Positions 52,701-61,932 of a stretch of 64,000 nt of DNA are shown piece after piece. Each line of letters opens with the position of its first letter. The stretch's first letter is position 1. A program made the position numbers and the translations under genes. The notes under the pieces are model-generated. The model saw only the letters and a program-made list of their open reading frames with translations. It was not told where the DNA came from and did no database searches. The stretch is from Crocinitomicaceae bacterium (GTDB lineage Bacteria; Bacteroidota; Bacteroidia; Flavobacteriales_D; Crocinitomicaceae): positions 2,108,001-2,172,000 of the forward strand of contig JADJGJ010000001.1 of assembly GCA_016708105.1 (NCBI GenBank). Direction: 5' to 3'.

Positions 52701-53497
52701 AACCTGATAAACATTCCGGCATTTACTCCAAGTGAAAATAGATTGTGTCGTAATGAAATAATATTGTCGGCGTATGTGTTAAACAAATGTCTGCGATATT
52801 CTGGCATCACAAAAAAACCAACATACTTATTCACGTATTGAAAACCAAGTCCACACGTGATCATGGCATTGAAAGTTCTAAATCCCTGAGTAATTTCTTC
52901 GGGCTCATTTTCAATAAAATTTCCGTTTTCTCTCGTGTATTCACTGCTGTATACAATTTTCAAAATATTCAAAGGAGCAATACCGGCGAATGCAAAAAAC
53001 TGAAACTTATTTCCATAAACGTATTTAATTCTTACCGGTAAGGCAAACTGTTTATAATTACTGGTGTACGCATACGTACTATCAGTGAGTGAATCTTGAA
53101 AAAAATACTTCTCACTGTTGCCATAATAAGCAATACCAATGTCAAGATGAAAATGGTCAGACAATTCCATCAACATGCCTAAACCTGTTCCGCCATTTAA
53201 TCCATACGTTTCTTCTTCACGTTCACGATAATAATTTGCAGCTGACTGATCTTCAAAATGACGGTATGAGTATTGAAAAGTGCCGTTAAAATAAAAATTG
53301 GTTCCGCTTAAAGAATCTTCATTGAATTCACTTTTTTCTTCAGGTGCTTTTTCTTTTTTCTCCTTTTTTTGCTTCTCCTTCTCAGGTTCAGTATTTCCAT
53401 TGGTTATTTGAGAAAAGGCACCGGATGAAAGGCAAAGTGTGAAAACCAGCACAACGGGCAGAAAGGAATTCAATTTTATAATATCTTTGAATGACAT
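52697..53497 (-). CDS. Outer-membrane beta-barrel protein
   Basis: A 266-residue exported barrel (signal peptide 1-30, ending AFSQ) with a charged linker rich in Lys and Glu (EKEKQKKEKKEKAPEEK) before the barrel. Strands such as FQYSYRHFEDQS, FHLDIGIAYYGN and FFVMPEYRRHLF support an outer-membrane fold, and the chain ends NAGMFIRF with a terminal Phe. It resembles PorT-family porin-like proteins but is not the T9SS PorT. Role unknown. Confidence 0.7.
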   Translation of the reverse strand: MSFKDIIKLNSFLPVVLVFTLCLSSGAFSQITNGNTEPEKEKQKKEKKEKAPEEKSEFNEDSLSGTNFYFNGTFQYSYRHFEDQSAANYYREREEETYGLNGGTGLGMLMELSDHFHLDIGIAYYGNSEKYFFQDSLTDSTYAYTSNYKQFALPVRIKYVYGNKFQFFAFAGIAPLNILKIVYSSEYTRENGNFIENEPEEITQGFRTFNAMITCGLGFQYVNKYVGFFVMPEYRRHLFNTYADNIISLRHNLFSLGVNAGMFIRF

Positions 53498-53501
53498 GAT
53501 G

Positions 53502-53509
53502 CAAAAATA
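53502..53509 (-). promoter_or_regulatory. -7 box of the 52697 barrel gene
   Basis: Reads TATTTTTG on the minus strand, only 4 bp before the ATG at 53497, so a leaderless transcript is possible. Confidence 0.4.
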
Positions 53510-53601
53510 GCAAAACGCTCAAACTTATATTATTTATTCATGCCAGGTGTTAACTTGAATGATTGAATGGTAGTGAGAAAAGAAATACAACAAAATATTT
53601 T

Positions 53602-54153
53602 ATGAAGATAACTTTTAATTCTCCGGTCATACTCAGTTTCTCCATTGTATGTGCATTGGTTTATGTAATCACAATACCCGGCGGTATGCTGAGTGATTTA
53701 TTTGTATTGGTGCCTGAATGGAATTTCACCAGCGCTGCATGGTATATGCGCCTCTTTTCACATACTGTTGGTCACGCCAGCACAGAGCACTTGATGGGGA
53801 ATCTTGCGTTCATCCTTTTAATCGGACCGATTGCTGAAGAAAAATATGGAGCAAAAAACCTGCTGATCATGATGTTTTCTACTGCGCTCATTACTTCCTT
53901 ATTGCATCTGATGTTTTTTGATATTGGTTTATTGGGTGCCAGTGGCATTGTCTTTATGCTGATTCTTATAGTATCATTGGTGAATTTTAAAAACAAAGAA
54001 ATTCCAATCACCTTCATTCTGGTAGTTTTAATTTTTATTGGTAAAGAGATTTTAGGCAGCTTTGAGAACGACGGTATATCTCACTTTGCACATATTGTGG
54101 GCGGTATAGTAGGAGCAATTTTCGGCTTTGCGCTTGGCAGTAAAAAAGCGTAG
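53602..54153 (+). CDS. Rhomboid-family intramembrane serine protease
   Basis: A 183-residue protein with six membrane helices. The catalytic dyad is Ser114 in GLLGASGIVFM and His164 in HFAHIVGGIVGA; the HLMGNLAF segment with Asn67 of the oxyanion region is also present. The start at 53602 (MKITFNSP) is favoured; a longer frame from 53563 adds a polar 13-residue leader. Rhomboids cut membrane proteins within the bilayer; substrates are unknown here. The gene is probably monocistronic. Confidence 0.87.
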   Translation: MKITFNSPVILSFSIVCALVYVITIPGGMLSDLFVLVPEWNFTSAAWYMRLFSHTVGHASTEHLMGNLAFILLIGPIAEEKYGAKNLLIMMFSTALITSLLHLMFFDIGLLGASGIVFMLILIVSLVNFKNKEIPITFILVVLIFIGKEILGSFENDGISHFAHIVGGIVGAIFGFALGSKKA

Positions 54154-54201
54154 GCTACTATTGTTGTGAATCTTTAACAAACCAGACACAAGTCTTTTTA
54201 C

Positions 54202-54209
54202 TATTTTTG
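54202..54209 (+). promoter_or_regulatory. -7 box of the MoxR gene
   Basis: TATTTTTG, 18 bp before the ATG at 54228. It also overlaps the upstream in-frame start at 54207, which argues for 54228. Confidence 0.5.
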
Positions 54210-54227
54210 ATACATTACAATTTTATT

Positions 54228-55193
54228 ATGGACAAGCTTTCAGACAAAGACGGAGTAGATTTATTAGTAAAAAAATACGCCACCCTCAAAAATGAAATTC
54301 ACAAAGTAATTGTTGGGCAAGATGCGGTGGTGGATCAGGTATTGAAATCAATTTTTTCTAACGGACACAGTTTATTGGTAGGTGTACCCGGACTTGCTAA
54401 AACGCTACTCATTCAAACTATTTCTGATTCGCTTGGGCTGAGTTTTAAACGCATTCAGTTTACACCTGACTTGATGCCATCAGACATTATTGGCGCAGAA
54501 ATTTTGGATGAATCAAGAAATTTCAAATTCATCAAAGGACCTATTTTTGCGAATATCATTCTGGCAGATGAGATCAACCGAACACCACCAAAAACACAAG
54601 CCGCCCTGCTTGAAGCAATGCAAGAAAAAAATGTTACGGCTGCAGGTCACAAATACACCCTTGACAAACCTTTCTTTGTATTGGCTACGCAAAATCCTAT
54701 TGAGCAAGAAGGTACATACCCATTGCCTGAAGCGCAGTTGGACCGTTTCATGTTTAATATCTGGGTTGATTATCCAACTTTTGAAGAAGAAATTTCTATT
54801 GTAAAAAACACCACTTCAGATTTTGTTGCCAAACCAAGTCCTGTAATTTCAGGTGAAGAAATTTTATATTTTCAAGGTTTGGTAAGGCGCGTTCCTGTGC
54901 CTGATGCGGTATATGATTATGCTGTAAAACTGGTGGGTAAAACCAGATTGAGCGGCCCCAACACACATGAACTTGCAAAAAAATATCTTGATTGGGGAGC
55001 AGGACCTCGCGCATCTCAATACCTTATCATTGGTGCTAAATGTCATGCCGCAGTGAACGGTAAATATTCACCCGACATTGAAGATGTAAAAGCATTAGCA
55101 AAACCTATTCTTAGACATCGCATCGTGCGCAACTACAAAGCTGAAGCTGAAGGATACACAGTTGATCGCATTATTGAGGAGATGATGGGGTGA
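54228..55193 (+). CDS. MoxR-type AAA+ ATPase
   Basis: A 321-residue chaperone-like ATPase. Walker A is GVPGLAKT (52-59), Walker B is IILADEINR, and sensor 1 is ATQNPIEQEGTYPLPEAQLDRF, the MoxR hallmark. MoxR proteins help mature metal enzymes or envelope complexes, usually together with DUF58 and von Willebrand A proteins. No such genes follow here; 277 bp of non-coding sequence comes next. It is therefore an isolated copy with an unknown client. Confidence 0.92.
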   Translation: MDKLSDKDGVDLLVKKYATLKNEIHKVIVGQDAVVDQVLKSIFSNGHSLLVGVPGLAKTLLIQTISDSLGLSFKRIQFTPDLMPSDIIGAEILDESRNFKFIKGPIFANIILADEINRTPPKTQAALLEAMQEKNVTAAGHKYTLDKPFFVLATQNPIEQEGTYPLPEAQLDRFMFNIWVDYPTFEEEISIVKNTTSDFVAKPSPVISGEEILYFQGLVRRVPVPDAVYDYAVKLVGKTRLSGPNTHELAKKYLDWGAGPRASQYLIIGAKCHAAVNGKYSPDIEDVKALAKPILRHRIVRNYKAEAEGYTVDRIIEEMMG

Positions 55194-55470
55194 TGCATGC
55201 ACAAGCCTGATATTACTTACAGGTTTTCCATTCTCAGCATTTCATAGTCCCCAAAGATCATGGTTACGCCACACAATTTTTTTAATCACATCCCCGATGT
55301 CAGCTTGTTAGGTTAACATTAGGTTCAATCCAACTGCCCCCCACCCCACATTACCACTCATTTTCAAGCCTTTTTATAATTTATGATTTATATCACATTA
55401 TGATTCTGCTCATATTTTGTGCTGACGAAACTTAAGACCTTACGCCAACTAAACATTAGCGTATCGTTTT

Positions 55471-57486
55471 ATGAAATTTTACAAGAATAATGAACTGGTA
55501 AAAGTAGCCGTAATTGGCGCCGGTCAAATTGGACCGGATATTGCCCTGCACTTCGCAAAATCTCTTTCATCTTCAGGGGTGAAGGTAATCAACATTGATA
55601 TTTCAGATGCAGCTCTGGAAAAAGCCAAAGAAAAGGCCTTTAAAAAAATTCAAAAAGGAGTTGATACCGGTGCGTTCAAGCCTGAACAAGCTGAGCGAAT
55701 TAAAAATGCGCTGACTTTCAGTAGTGATTATGAAAATGTGCGCGGTTGCCAATTGGTTGTTGAAGCAGCAACCGAAGATGAAAACATCAAGGACAAAATT
55801 TTTAAACAAGTTGAAGCCATGACAGATGACAATTGTGTGTATCTGTCTAACTCATCACATATGCAGCCTGAAGTTATTTTCAGAAACATGAAAAATAAAA
55901 CCCGCTGTCTGGTGGCACATTATTTTTTTCCGGCTGAAATTAATCCTGCCGTTGAAATTGTACCGGGCAAAGAAACTTCTGCTGAACTGGCAAATTATCT
56001 CTTGAAATTTTATGAGGAAATTGGCAAGGTGCCTGTCCTGGTTAAAAGTTCTTACGGATATGCCGTTGACCCTGTTTTTGAAGGTATTTGCCAAACAGCC
56101 ATCATGTGTCTTGAACGTGGTTGGGGTAATGAAAAAGAAATTGATAAAGCAGCCGTGAAAGCATTGGGCTTAGGTGTTGGACCTTTCACTGCATTAAATC
56201 TTACCGGCGGAAATCCTATCACCGGACATGGATTAGATGAAATGGGAAAACTCACCATGCCTTGGTTTAAAACACCGGCCATTCTGCATGAAAAAGTAAA
56301 AGATAAATCTGCATGGAATACAGCACAGCGTGGTGAAGTGGTTGAACTTGCCGCTGACAAAGAAGAAAAATTAGTGAATGAATTCCGTGGTGCTTATTTT
56401 GCTCTTACTTCATTCATTTTTGATATTGGCATCATTGATATTCATGATTACAACATGATTTGTGAAATTTCATTGGTGATGAAAGCTCCATTCACATATA
56501 TGAATCAGCTTGGTATTGAAAAGTCATATAATCTGGTGAAAGAGTTCTGTAAAAATCACCCAACATTTCCATTCCCTAAAGTACTTGAAAAAGCAAAATC
56601 TGATGGCGGTTGGAAAATTCGCGACATCGTTACACAAAAAGAAAATGGTTCATTGGTTGTGACTATTCGTCGTCCAAAAGTATTAAACGCCTTAAATCTT
56701 GAAGTACTAAAACAAATCAGAGAAGCGCTTGAAGAAGTAAAAAATGATGCGTCGGTGAAATCAGCCGTGATCACAGGTTTTGGAACCAAAGCATTTGTTT
56801 CAGGGGCAGATTTAAATATGCTTGCTTCATTAAAAACGCCGGAAGAAGGGTATGATAATTCTCGTACATTCCAATCAGTACTTGATTATATTGAGAGCTA
56901 TCCCAAACCTATTGTATGCGCAATGAACGGATTTGCTTTTGGCGGCGGAAACGAATTAGCCATGGCATGTACCACCCGCATCTGCAAAAAAGGACTTTCT
57001 GTTTTGGTTTGTCAACCTGAAGTAAATCTTGGATTTATTCCGGGTGCCGGCGGAACACAAAGGTTGCCGCGTATTGTTGGAGTCGAAAAAGCTTCAGAAA
57101 TTTTGCGTACTGCAAGAAATGTTTCTGCTAAGGAAGCTGAAGAAATTGGTTTGGTTCACGCTGCTGTTGACGGAAACATTGTTGCGTATGCCATTCAACT
57201 TGCTAACCAAATTGCATCAGGTGAAGTGAAAGTAAAAACCATGGTGAAAGAACCTATTTCAGCAAACGGAAATCCAAAGCCGGTTGAGTTAGGACATCTA
57301 AGTAAAAAAATAGATGAAATTCTCACACGAGCAATTTATGAAGGTTCACGTCTAAGTTTGAAAGATGGACTTGATCTTGAATCGCGCATGTTTGGTGAAT
57401 GTCTGAAAACACAAGACATGAAAATTGGATTGGATAATTTCAAAACCAACGGACCAAAAGTGAAAGCAAATTTTATTCATGAATAA
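55471..57486 (+). CDS. 3-hydroxyacyl-CoA dehydrogenase / enoyl-CoA hydratase fusion
   Basis: A 671-residue bifunctional enzyme. Residues 1-390 are the NAD-dependent dehydrogenase: GAGQIG (16-21), VEAATED and His150 in AHYFFPAEINP. Residues 400-671 are a crotonase: SGADLNML for the oxyanion hole, GGGNELAMA and PEVNLGFIPGAGGTQRL with both catalytic glutamates. FadB places the hydratase first; here the order is reversed, as in archaeal crotonyl-CoA hydratase/3-hydroxybutyryl-CoA dehydrogenases. It hydrates an enoyl-CoA and oxidises the product. It may belong with the following catabolic genes, although a hairpin lies between. Confidence 0.9.
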   Translation: MKFYKNNELVKVAVIGAGQIGPDIALHFAKSLSSSGVKVINIDISDAALEKAKEKAFKKIQKGVDTGAFKPEQAERIKNALTFSSDYENVRGCQLVVEAATEDENIKDKIFKQVEAMTDDNCVYLSNSSHMQPEVIFRNMKNKTRCLVAHYFFPAEINPAVEIVPGKETSAELANYLLKFYEEIGKVPVLVKSSYGYAVDPVFEGICQTAIMCLERGWGNEKEIDKAAVKALGLGVGPFTALNLTGGNPITGHGLDEMGKLTMPWFKTPAILHEKVKDKSAWNTAQRGEVVELAADKEEKLVNEFRGAYFALTSFIFDIGIIDIHDYNMICEISLVMKAPFTYMNQLGIEKSYNLVKEFCKNHPTFPFPKVLEKAKSDGGWKIRDIVTQKENGSLVVTIRRPKVLNALNLEVLKQIREALEEVKNDASVKSAVITGFGTKAFVSGADLNMLASLKTPEEGYDNSRTFQSVLDYIESYPKPIVCAMNGFAFGGGNELAMACTTRICKKGLSVLVCQPEVNLGFIPGAGGTQRLPRIVGVEKASEILRTARNVSAKEAEEIGLVHAAVDGNIVAYAIQLANQIASGEVKVKTMVKEPISANGNPKPVELGHLSKKIDEILTRAIYEGSRLSLKDGLDLESRMFGECLKTQDMKIGLDNFKTNGPKVKANFIHE

Positions 57487-57490
57487 CGGT

Positions 57491-57518
57491 AGCCCGGGTC
57501 ATTGATCCGGGCTTCATT
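57491..57518 (+). terminator. Possible terminator after the HAD/ECH fusion
   Basis: AGCCCGGGTC (57491-57500) pairs with GATCCGGGCT (57504-57513) around ATT, one G-U pair, then TCATTTT. The T-run is weak, so read-through to hyuA is possible. Confidence 0.55.
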
Positions 57519-57637
57519 TTATAGCATTATACATAGGTAATGAGCAAGGTGGTTTTTGAAATATGATGCGGAGTAGAAGAATTGACCACTCCACAAATTT
57601 TGGCAACCACATCATTCATATAAAAAACTAAGAGCAG

Positions 57638-59764
57638 ATGAAATTTAAAGTAGGCATTGATATCGGCGGTACGTTTACTGATTTGATTGCCATTTCAGAA
57701 ACAGGAGATACCACGGTACACAAAACCTTATCTACTCCGTTAGATCCTTCAGTCGGATTTATAAACGGACTGCGTGAAATTGCAGAGATGCGCAAAACAA
57801 ATTTTGCAGATTTTATTGCTTCCATTGACACCATTGTGCACGGAACCACGGTTGCAACCAACGCGTTGCTTACTTTGCGCGGAGCAAAAACTGCCTTAGT
57901 CACAACAAAAGGTTTTCGTGATGCGCTTGAAATGCGTCGGGGAATCAGGGAAGAACAATTCAATAATCATTTCAAAAATGTAAGTCCGCTGGTGCCTCGG
58001 TATCTTAGATATAGCATAGATGAGCGTGTTGATGCGGAAGGCAATGTCTTAAAAAAAATCAAAGAAACTGAACTCCAATCCTTAGTTAAAAAAATTAAAG
58101 CAGAAAAAATTGAATCGGTTGCAATCTGCTTTATGAATTCATACAAAAACAATGCGCATGAGAAAAAAGCATTGTCTTATTTGCGCAAGAATTTGAAAGG
58201 TGTTTTTGTCACAGCATCATTTGAAGTGCTGCCATCTATTCGCTTCTATGAACGTGTGAGTACAACGGCAGTTAGCGCATTTGTGGGACCAATTGTCGAA
58301 AAATATCTAAACAATCTTCAGCAAAAATTAAAAGACATTACATACAAAGGTACCTTGTTGATCATGCAATCAAATGGCGGAGTAGTATTACCTGCGCAAG
58401 TGAAAAGAAATCCGGCCGTAACAGTATTGTCTGGTCCTGCCGCTGCACCAACTGCCGGGGCATTTTATTCTGAATTATTAGGATACAAAAATTGTATCAC
58501 CGTTGATATGGGCGGCACCAGTTTTGACGCAGCACTTGTAATCAACAACCAATGTGTTACGGGCACTGAAGGTTCAATTGACAGATATCGTATTGCGTTA
58601 CCATCACTTGACATCATCACCATTGGCGCAGGCGGTGGTTCTATTGGCTGGATTGATAACGGAGGTTTATTGCGCATGGGACCACAAAGTGCAGGATCAT
58701 TACCCGGTCCGGTATGCTATGATAGAGGTGGTGAATTACCTGCTTGTACTGATGCAGATTTGATTCTTGGTTATTTGAATCCTGATTTTTTTGCCGGTGG
58801 AAAATTAAAACTCAACCGCTCAAAAGCAGTGAAAGCAATTCAAGATAAACTTGCTTCAAAATTAGGTTTATCCGTGATGGAAACTGCTGCCGGAATGTAT
58901 CGCATCATAAATAGCAATATGGCGCAAGGGGTAAGACAGGTTTCTGTTGAGCGTGGGTATGATCCGCGTGAATTTTTATTCATTGTTGCCGGTGGTGCAG
59001 GTTCAATCCACTCTTCTGAAATTTGTAAAGAGCTTGAAATTCCAATGTTCCTGGTTCCTAACGTATCTTCAATTTTCTGCGCTGCAGGTATGTTGCTGGG
59101 TGATCTTAAACATGATTACATCCGGTCTTACATGACGACATTCAACGAACTTGACCGCAAAAAATTCATTGCCTTGTTTAATGAAATGAAAGCTGAAGGT
59201 GTACACGCCTTAGTAAAAGAAGAAGGGGTGCCTGAAAAAAGAATCAGCTTCCACCCGGTACTGGATATGAGATACATGGGACAATATCACGAAGTGCCGC
59301 TGGAAGTAAATTGGGATGATGTGATGAATTTTAAAACTGATAAAATATTTGACGCATTTCATAAAGAACATAACAGACAGTTTGGATATTCACTCAAAGA
59401 TGAAGGAACAGATATGGAATTGATCAATATCCGCTTGAGGGTAATTGGTCAGAATGAGAAACCAAAATTCATGTCACACCGACAAAAAAGGGTAAGTGCT
59501 GAGTCTGCAATTAAAGAGTATCGTGAAGTATATATTCCTGAACTAGAAAAAATGAAAAACGTTCCGGTGTATGACGGAGACATGCCTATCTATGGCAGTA
59601 CACTTGCCGGTCCGTGCATCATTGAAAAAATTACTACATCCGTTTTTGTAAGTGAAAATTACGATTGTCTTACAGATGATTTTGGTTCTTTCATTGTGTA
59701 TGAGCGTGAAAAATTTCCTGAAGGTTTTTCCAAAACAGAAAAAAAATCAAAAGCCCTGAATTAA
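57638..59764 (+). CDS. hyuA: HyuA-type hydantoinase/oxoprolinase A subunit
   Basis: A 708-residue ATP-dependent enzyme subunit. It begins VGIDIGGTFTDLIAI, the actin-fold phosphate motif, and carries DTIVHGTTVATNALL and CITVDMGGTSFD, the hydantoinase A hallmark. Together with HyuB it opens hydantoins, 5-oxoproline or other cyclic amides, or carboxylates ketones (acetone/acetophenone carboxylase relatives). The substrate is not decided by the sequence. Length is normal for a separate A subunit. It is followed by hyuB after 66 bp. Confidence 0.9.
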   Translation: MKFKVGIDIGGTFTDLIAISETGDTTVHKTLSTPLDPSVGFINGLREIAEMRKTNFADFIASIDTIVHGTTVATNALLTLRGAKTALVTTKGFRDALEMRRGIREEQFNNHFKNVSPLVPRYLRYSIDERVDAEGNVLKKIKETELQSLVKKIKAEKIESVAICFMNSYKNNAHEKKALSYLRKNLKGVFVTASFEVLPSIRFYERVSTTAVSAFVGPIVEKYLNNLQQKLKDITYKGTLLIMQSNGGVVLPAQVKRNPAVTVLSGPAAAPTAGAFYSELLGYKNCITVDMGGTSFDAALVINNQCVTGTEGSIDRYRIALPSLDIITIGAGGGSIGWIDNGGLLRMGPQSAGSLPGPVCYDRGGELPACTDADLILGYLNPDFFAGGKLKLNRSKAVKAIQDKLASKLGLSVMETAAGMYRIINSNMAQGVRQVSVERGYDPREFLFIVAGGAGSIHSSEICKELEIPMFLVPNVSSIFCAAGMLLGDLKHDYIRSYMTTFNELDRKKFIALFNEMKAEGVHALVKEEGVPEKRISFHPVLDMRYMGQYHEVPLEVNWDDVMNFKTDKIFDAFHKEHNRQFGYSLKDEGTDMELINIRLRVIGQNEKPKFMSHRQKRVSAESAIKEYREVYIPELEKMKNVPVYDGDMPIYGSTLAGPCIIEKITTSVFVSENYDCLTDDFGSFIVYEREKFPEGFSKTEKKSKALN

Positions 59765-59830
59765 AATGTTCAGATGTGATGCAAGAAAAAAAATGTCAGA
59801 CATCTGATTTAACTGAATAAAAAAATTAAA

Positions 59831-61516
59831 ATGAAAGTTGATAAAATTCTGATCACCATTTTTCAGCGAGCGTTTAAATCCATCACAGATGAGATGAGTA
59901 TATCGCTGACAAAAACAACTCGTTCACCCATTTTATGTGAGGCAAAAGATTTTGTTACCGGTTTGTACGATGCCGAAGGGCAAATGCTGGAACAAACAGA
60001 AAATCTACCCATACTTTCTTTTTCACTTGGACCGGTTTGCAGGGTGATTCTGAAACAATATGGAAAAGATATTCATCCGGGTGATGTGATTATTCACAAT
60101 GATGTGTTCTCAATGGGTAATCAGAATAATGACGTGGCCATTTTTAAACCAATCTTTTACAAAAACACACTCGTTGGTTGGTCAGCTGCAAAAGGGCATC
60201 AAGCCGATATTGGCGGAGCAGTTCAGGGTGGATACAACCCAAATGCTACTGAAGTTTGGCAGGAAGCAATTCGGATTCCTGCAACAAAATTGTATGAAAA
60301 AGGAGAACTTCGTAAAGATGTCTGGAATCTGATTTTTGCAAACATCCGTTTACAGATGGTTCAAGAAGATATCAAAGCACAAATCGGAGCGTGCACTTTG
60401 GGTGAACGTCGTCTGCAGGCATTTGTTGAGAAATATGGTCTTGAATCATTCGAACTGCATAAACAAGCGCTTTTTGATTCAACAGAAAAAATGATGCGTG
60501 CTGAAATCAAAGCCATTCCCAACGGAGTATATAAAGGCGCTTCCATGGTTTATTATGACGGAAAACACAAGGGAACCAAATTTCCAATTCGCACAGAAAT
60601 AACCGTGAAGAATGAAGATATCACCTTTGATTTTTCAAAATCATCACCCCAAACCAAAGGCTTTGTCAACGGCACTTACACATCAACCTGTTCAGCCATC
60701 ACACTTACTTTTTTACAAATGGTGAATCCTGACATTCCGCATAATGAAGGAATGATAAAACCACTTAAATACATTGTACCTGAGGGAACCATTTTGAACG
60801 CATCATATCCGGCTGCCACTACATTTGGAAATCACTTGTGCCCGCAGGTAGCTGATGCCATTTTCAAAGCATTGGGTCCTGCAGTGCCAGAACGCATTAC
60901 AGCAGGATGGAATCATTTACTCTGCTCACTTTTCACGGGCAATCATCCGCGCACCGGAAAAAAATATGTTGACATCTGCTTTCTCGGAATGAAAGGTGGC
61001 AGCGGTGCTTTAAAAGGTGATGATGGGTATGATCACATTGGAATGATTGATGCATCAGGTGGAGTATTGGATCAGGATTATGAAATGTATGAACAACAAA
61101 CACCACATATTATTCTGAAACATGAATACCTATGTGATTCAGGTGGCGCCGGTCAATGGCGTGGTGGATTAGGAACAGAAACTGAAATTCTGTTGCGCGG
61201 TGGTGACACAACCATGGTAGTTTTTGGTGATGGAGATGTAGAACCTAATTACGGATTGTTCGGCGGTAAAGGATCTGTGTTAAATAAAATTGAACTCACC
61301 TACCCTAAAAATTATAAAGGGAAAAAGAAACTCATTCCTATGAGTAAAGATATGATTCACGGTATTCCAAACAACACGCATTATTACCAGATTGCCGGAG
61401 GCGGCGGCGGTTACGGAAATCCAAAAAAACGAGACAAGGACAAAGTGCGCACTGATTTAAAAAACGAAGTCATCTCAAAAAAAGCAGCAGAAAAAATTTA
61501 CGGATTAAAAAAATAA
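59831..61516 (+). CDS. hyuB: HyuB-type hydantoinase/oxoprolinase B subunit
   Basis: A 561-residue subunit with the family segments SISLTKTTRSPILCEAKDF, VIIHNDVFSMGNQNNDVAIF and GHQADIGGAVQGG near the N-terminus (catalytic and metal-binding His and Asp), and YLCDSGGAGQWRGGLGTE later. HyuB partners HyuA for ATP-driven ring opening or carboxylation. Start to stop spacing to the next gene is two bases, so the rest of the operon is tightly coupled. Confidence 0.9.
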   Translation: MKVDKILITIFQRAFKSITDEMSISLTKTTRSPILCEAKDFVTGLYDAEGQMLEQTENLPILSFSLGPVCRVILKQYGKDIHPGDVIIHNDVFSMGNQNNDVAIFKPIFYKNTLVGWSAAKGHQADIGGAVQGGYNPNATEVWQEAIRIPATKLYEKGELRKDVWNLIFANIRLQMVQEDIKAQIGACTLGERRLQAFVEKYGLESFELHKQALFDSTEKMMRAEIKAIPNGVYKGASMVYYDGKHKGTKFPIRTEITVKNEDITFDFSKSSPQTKGFVNGTYTSTCSAITLTFLQMVNPDIPHNEGMIKPLKYIVPEGTILNASYPAATTFGNHLCPQVADAIFKALGPAVPERITAGWNHLLCSLFTGNHPRTGKKYVDICFLGMKGGSGALKGDDGYDHIGMIDASGGVLDQDYEMYEQQTPHIILKHEYLCDSGGAGQWRGGLGTETEILLRGGDTTMVVFGDGDVEPNYGLFGGKGSVLNKIELTYPKNYKGKKKLIPMSKDMIHGIPNNTHYYQIAGGGGGYGNPKKRDKDKVRTDLKNEVISKKAAEKIYGLKK

Positions 61517-61518
61517 TC

Positions 61519-61920
61519 ATGTCACACGAAATTATTTTACCAGATGGTTGGCTAAAACCCAAAGGATACTCCAACGGAATATTAGCAGAAAAAGGCCGCG
61601 TACTATTTATGGCCGGACAAGTTGGTTGGTCAGCTGAAGAAAAATTTGCCAGTGAAAAATTAGTTCCACAATTTGAGCAGGCGCTGAAAAACATTGTCGC
61701 CATCGTTGAAAAAGCCGGTGGTCAAGCAAGTGATATATGCAAGATGACCTGCTTCTGCAAAGACCGAAATCAATATCTGGAAACAAGAAAAGAATTAGGT
61801 GCAATCTGGAAAAATATTATGGGATCACATTACCCTTGTATGTCTATGATTTTTGTTGTTGACCTATTGGATCACCCAGCACTGATTGAAATTGAAGCCA
61901 TGGCAGTAGTACCTGATTAA
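61519..61920 (+). CDS. Rid-family protein without the catalytic arginine
   Basis: A 133-residue RidA-fold protein (LFMAGQVGWSAEEKF, VEKAGGQASDICKMTCF). Where active RidA has P-A-R-x-x-V-E-V, this one has HYPCMSMIFVVDLL, so the substrate-anchoring Arg is missing. The glutamate in ALIEIEAMAVV is kept. Rid subfamilies lacking the Arg lack imine deaminase activity and often sit in catabolic operons. It lies between hyuB and an aminotransferase, so an unknown step on the same route is likely. The other RidA protein in the window (at 3779) has the Arg. Confidence 0.85.
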   Translation: MSHEIILPDGWLKPKGYSNGILAEKGRVLFMAGQVGWSAEEKFASEKLVPQFEQALKNIVAIVEKAGGQASDICKMTCFCKDRNQYLETRKELGAIWKNIMGSHYPCMSMIFVVDLLDHPALIEIEAMAVVPD

Positions 61921-61932
61921 AATAAATTACGC

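Noticed and set aside
54490..54804. A 104-residue plus-strand frame inside the MoxR gene
   Set aside because: It is an out-of-frame shadow of the clearly coding MoxR sequence.
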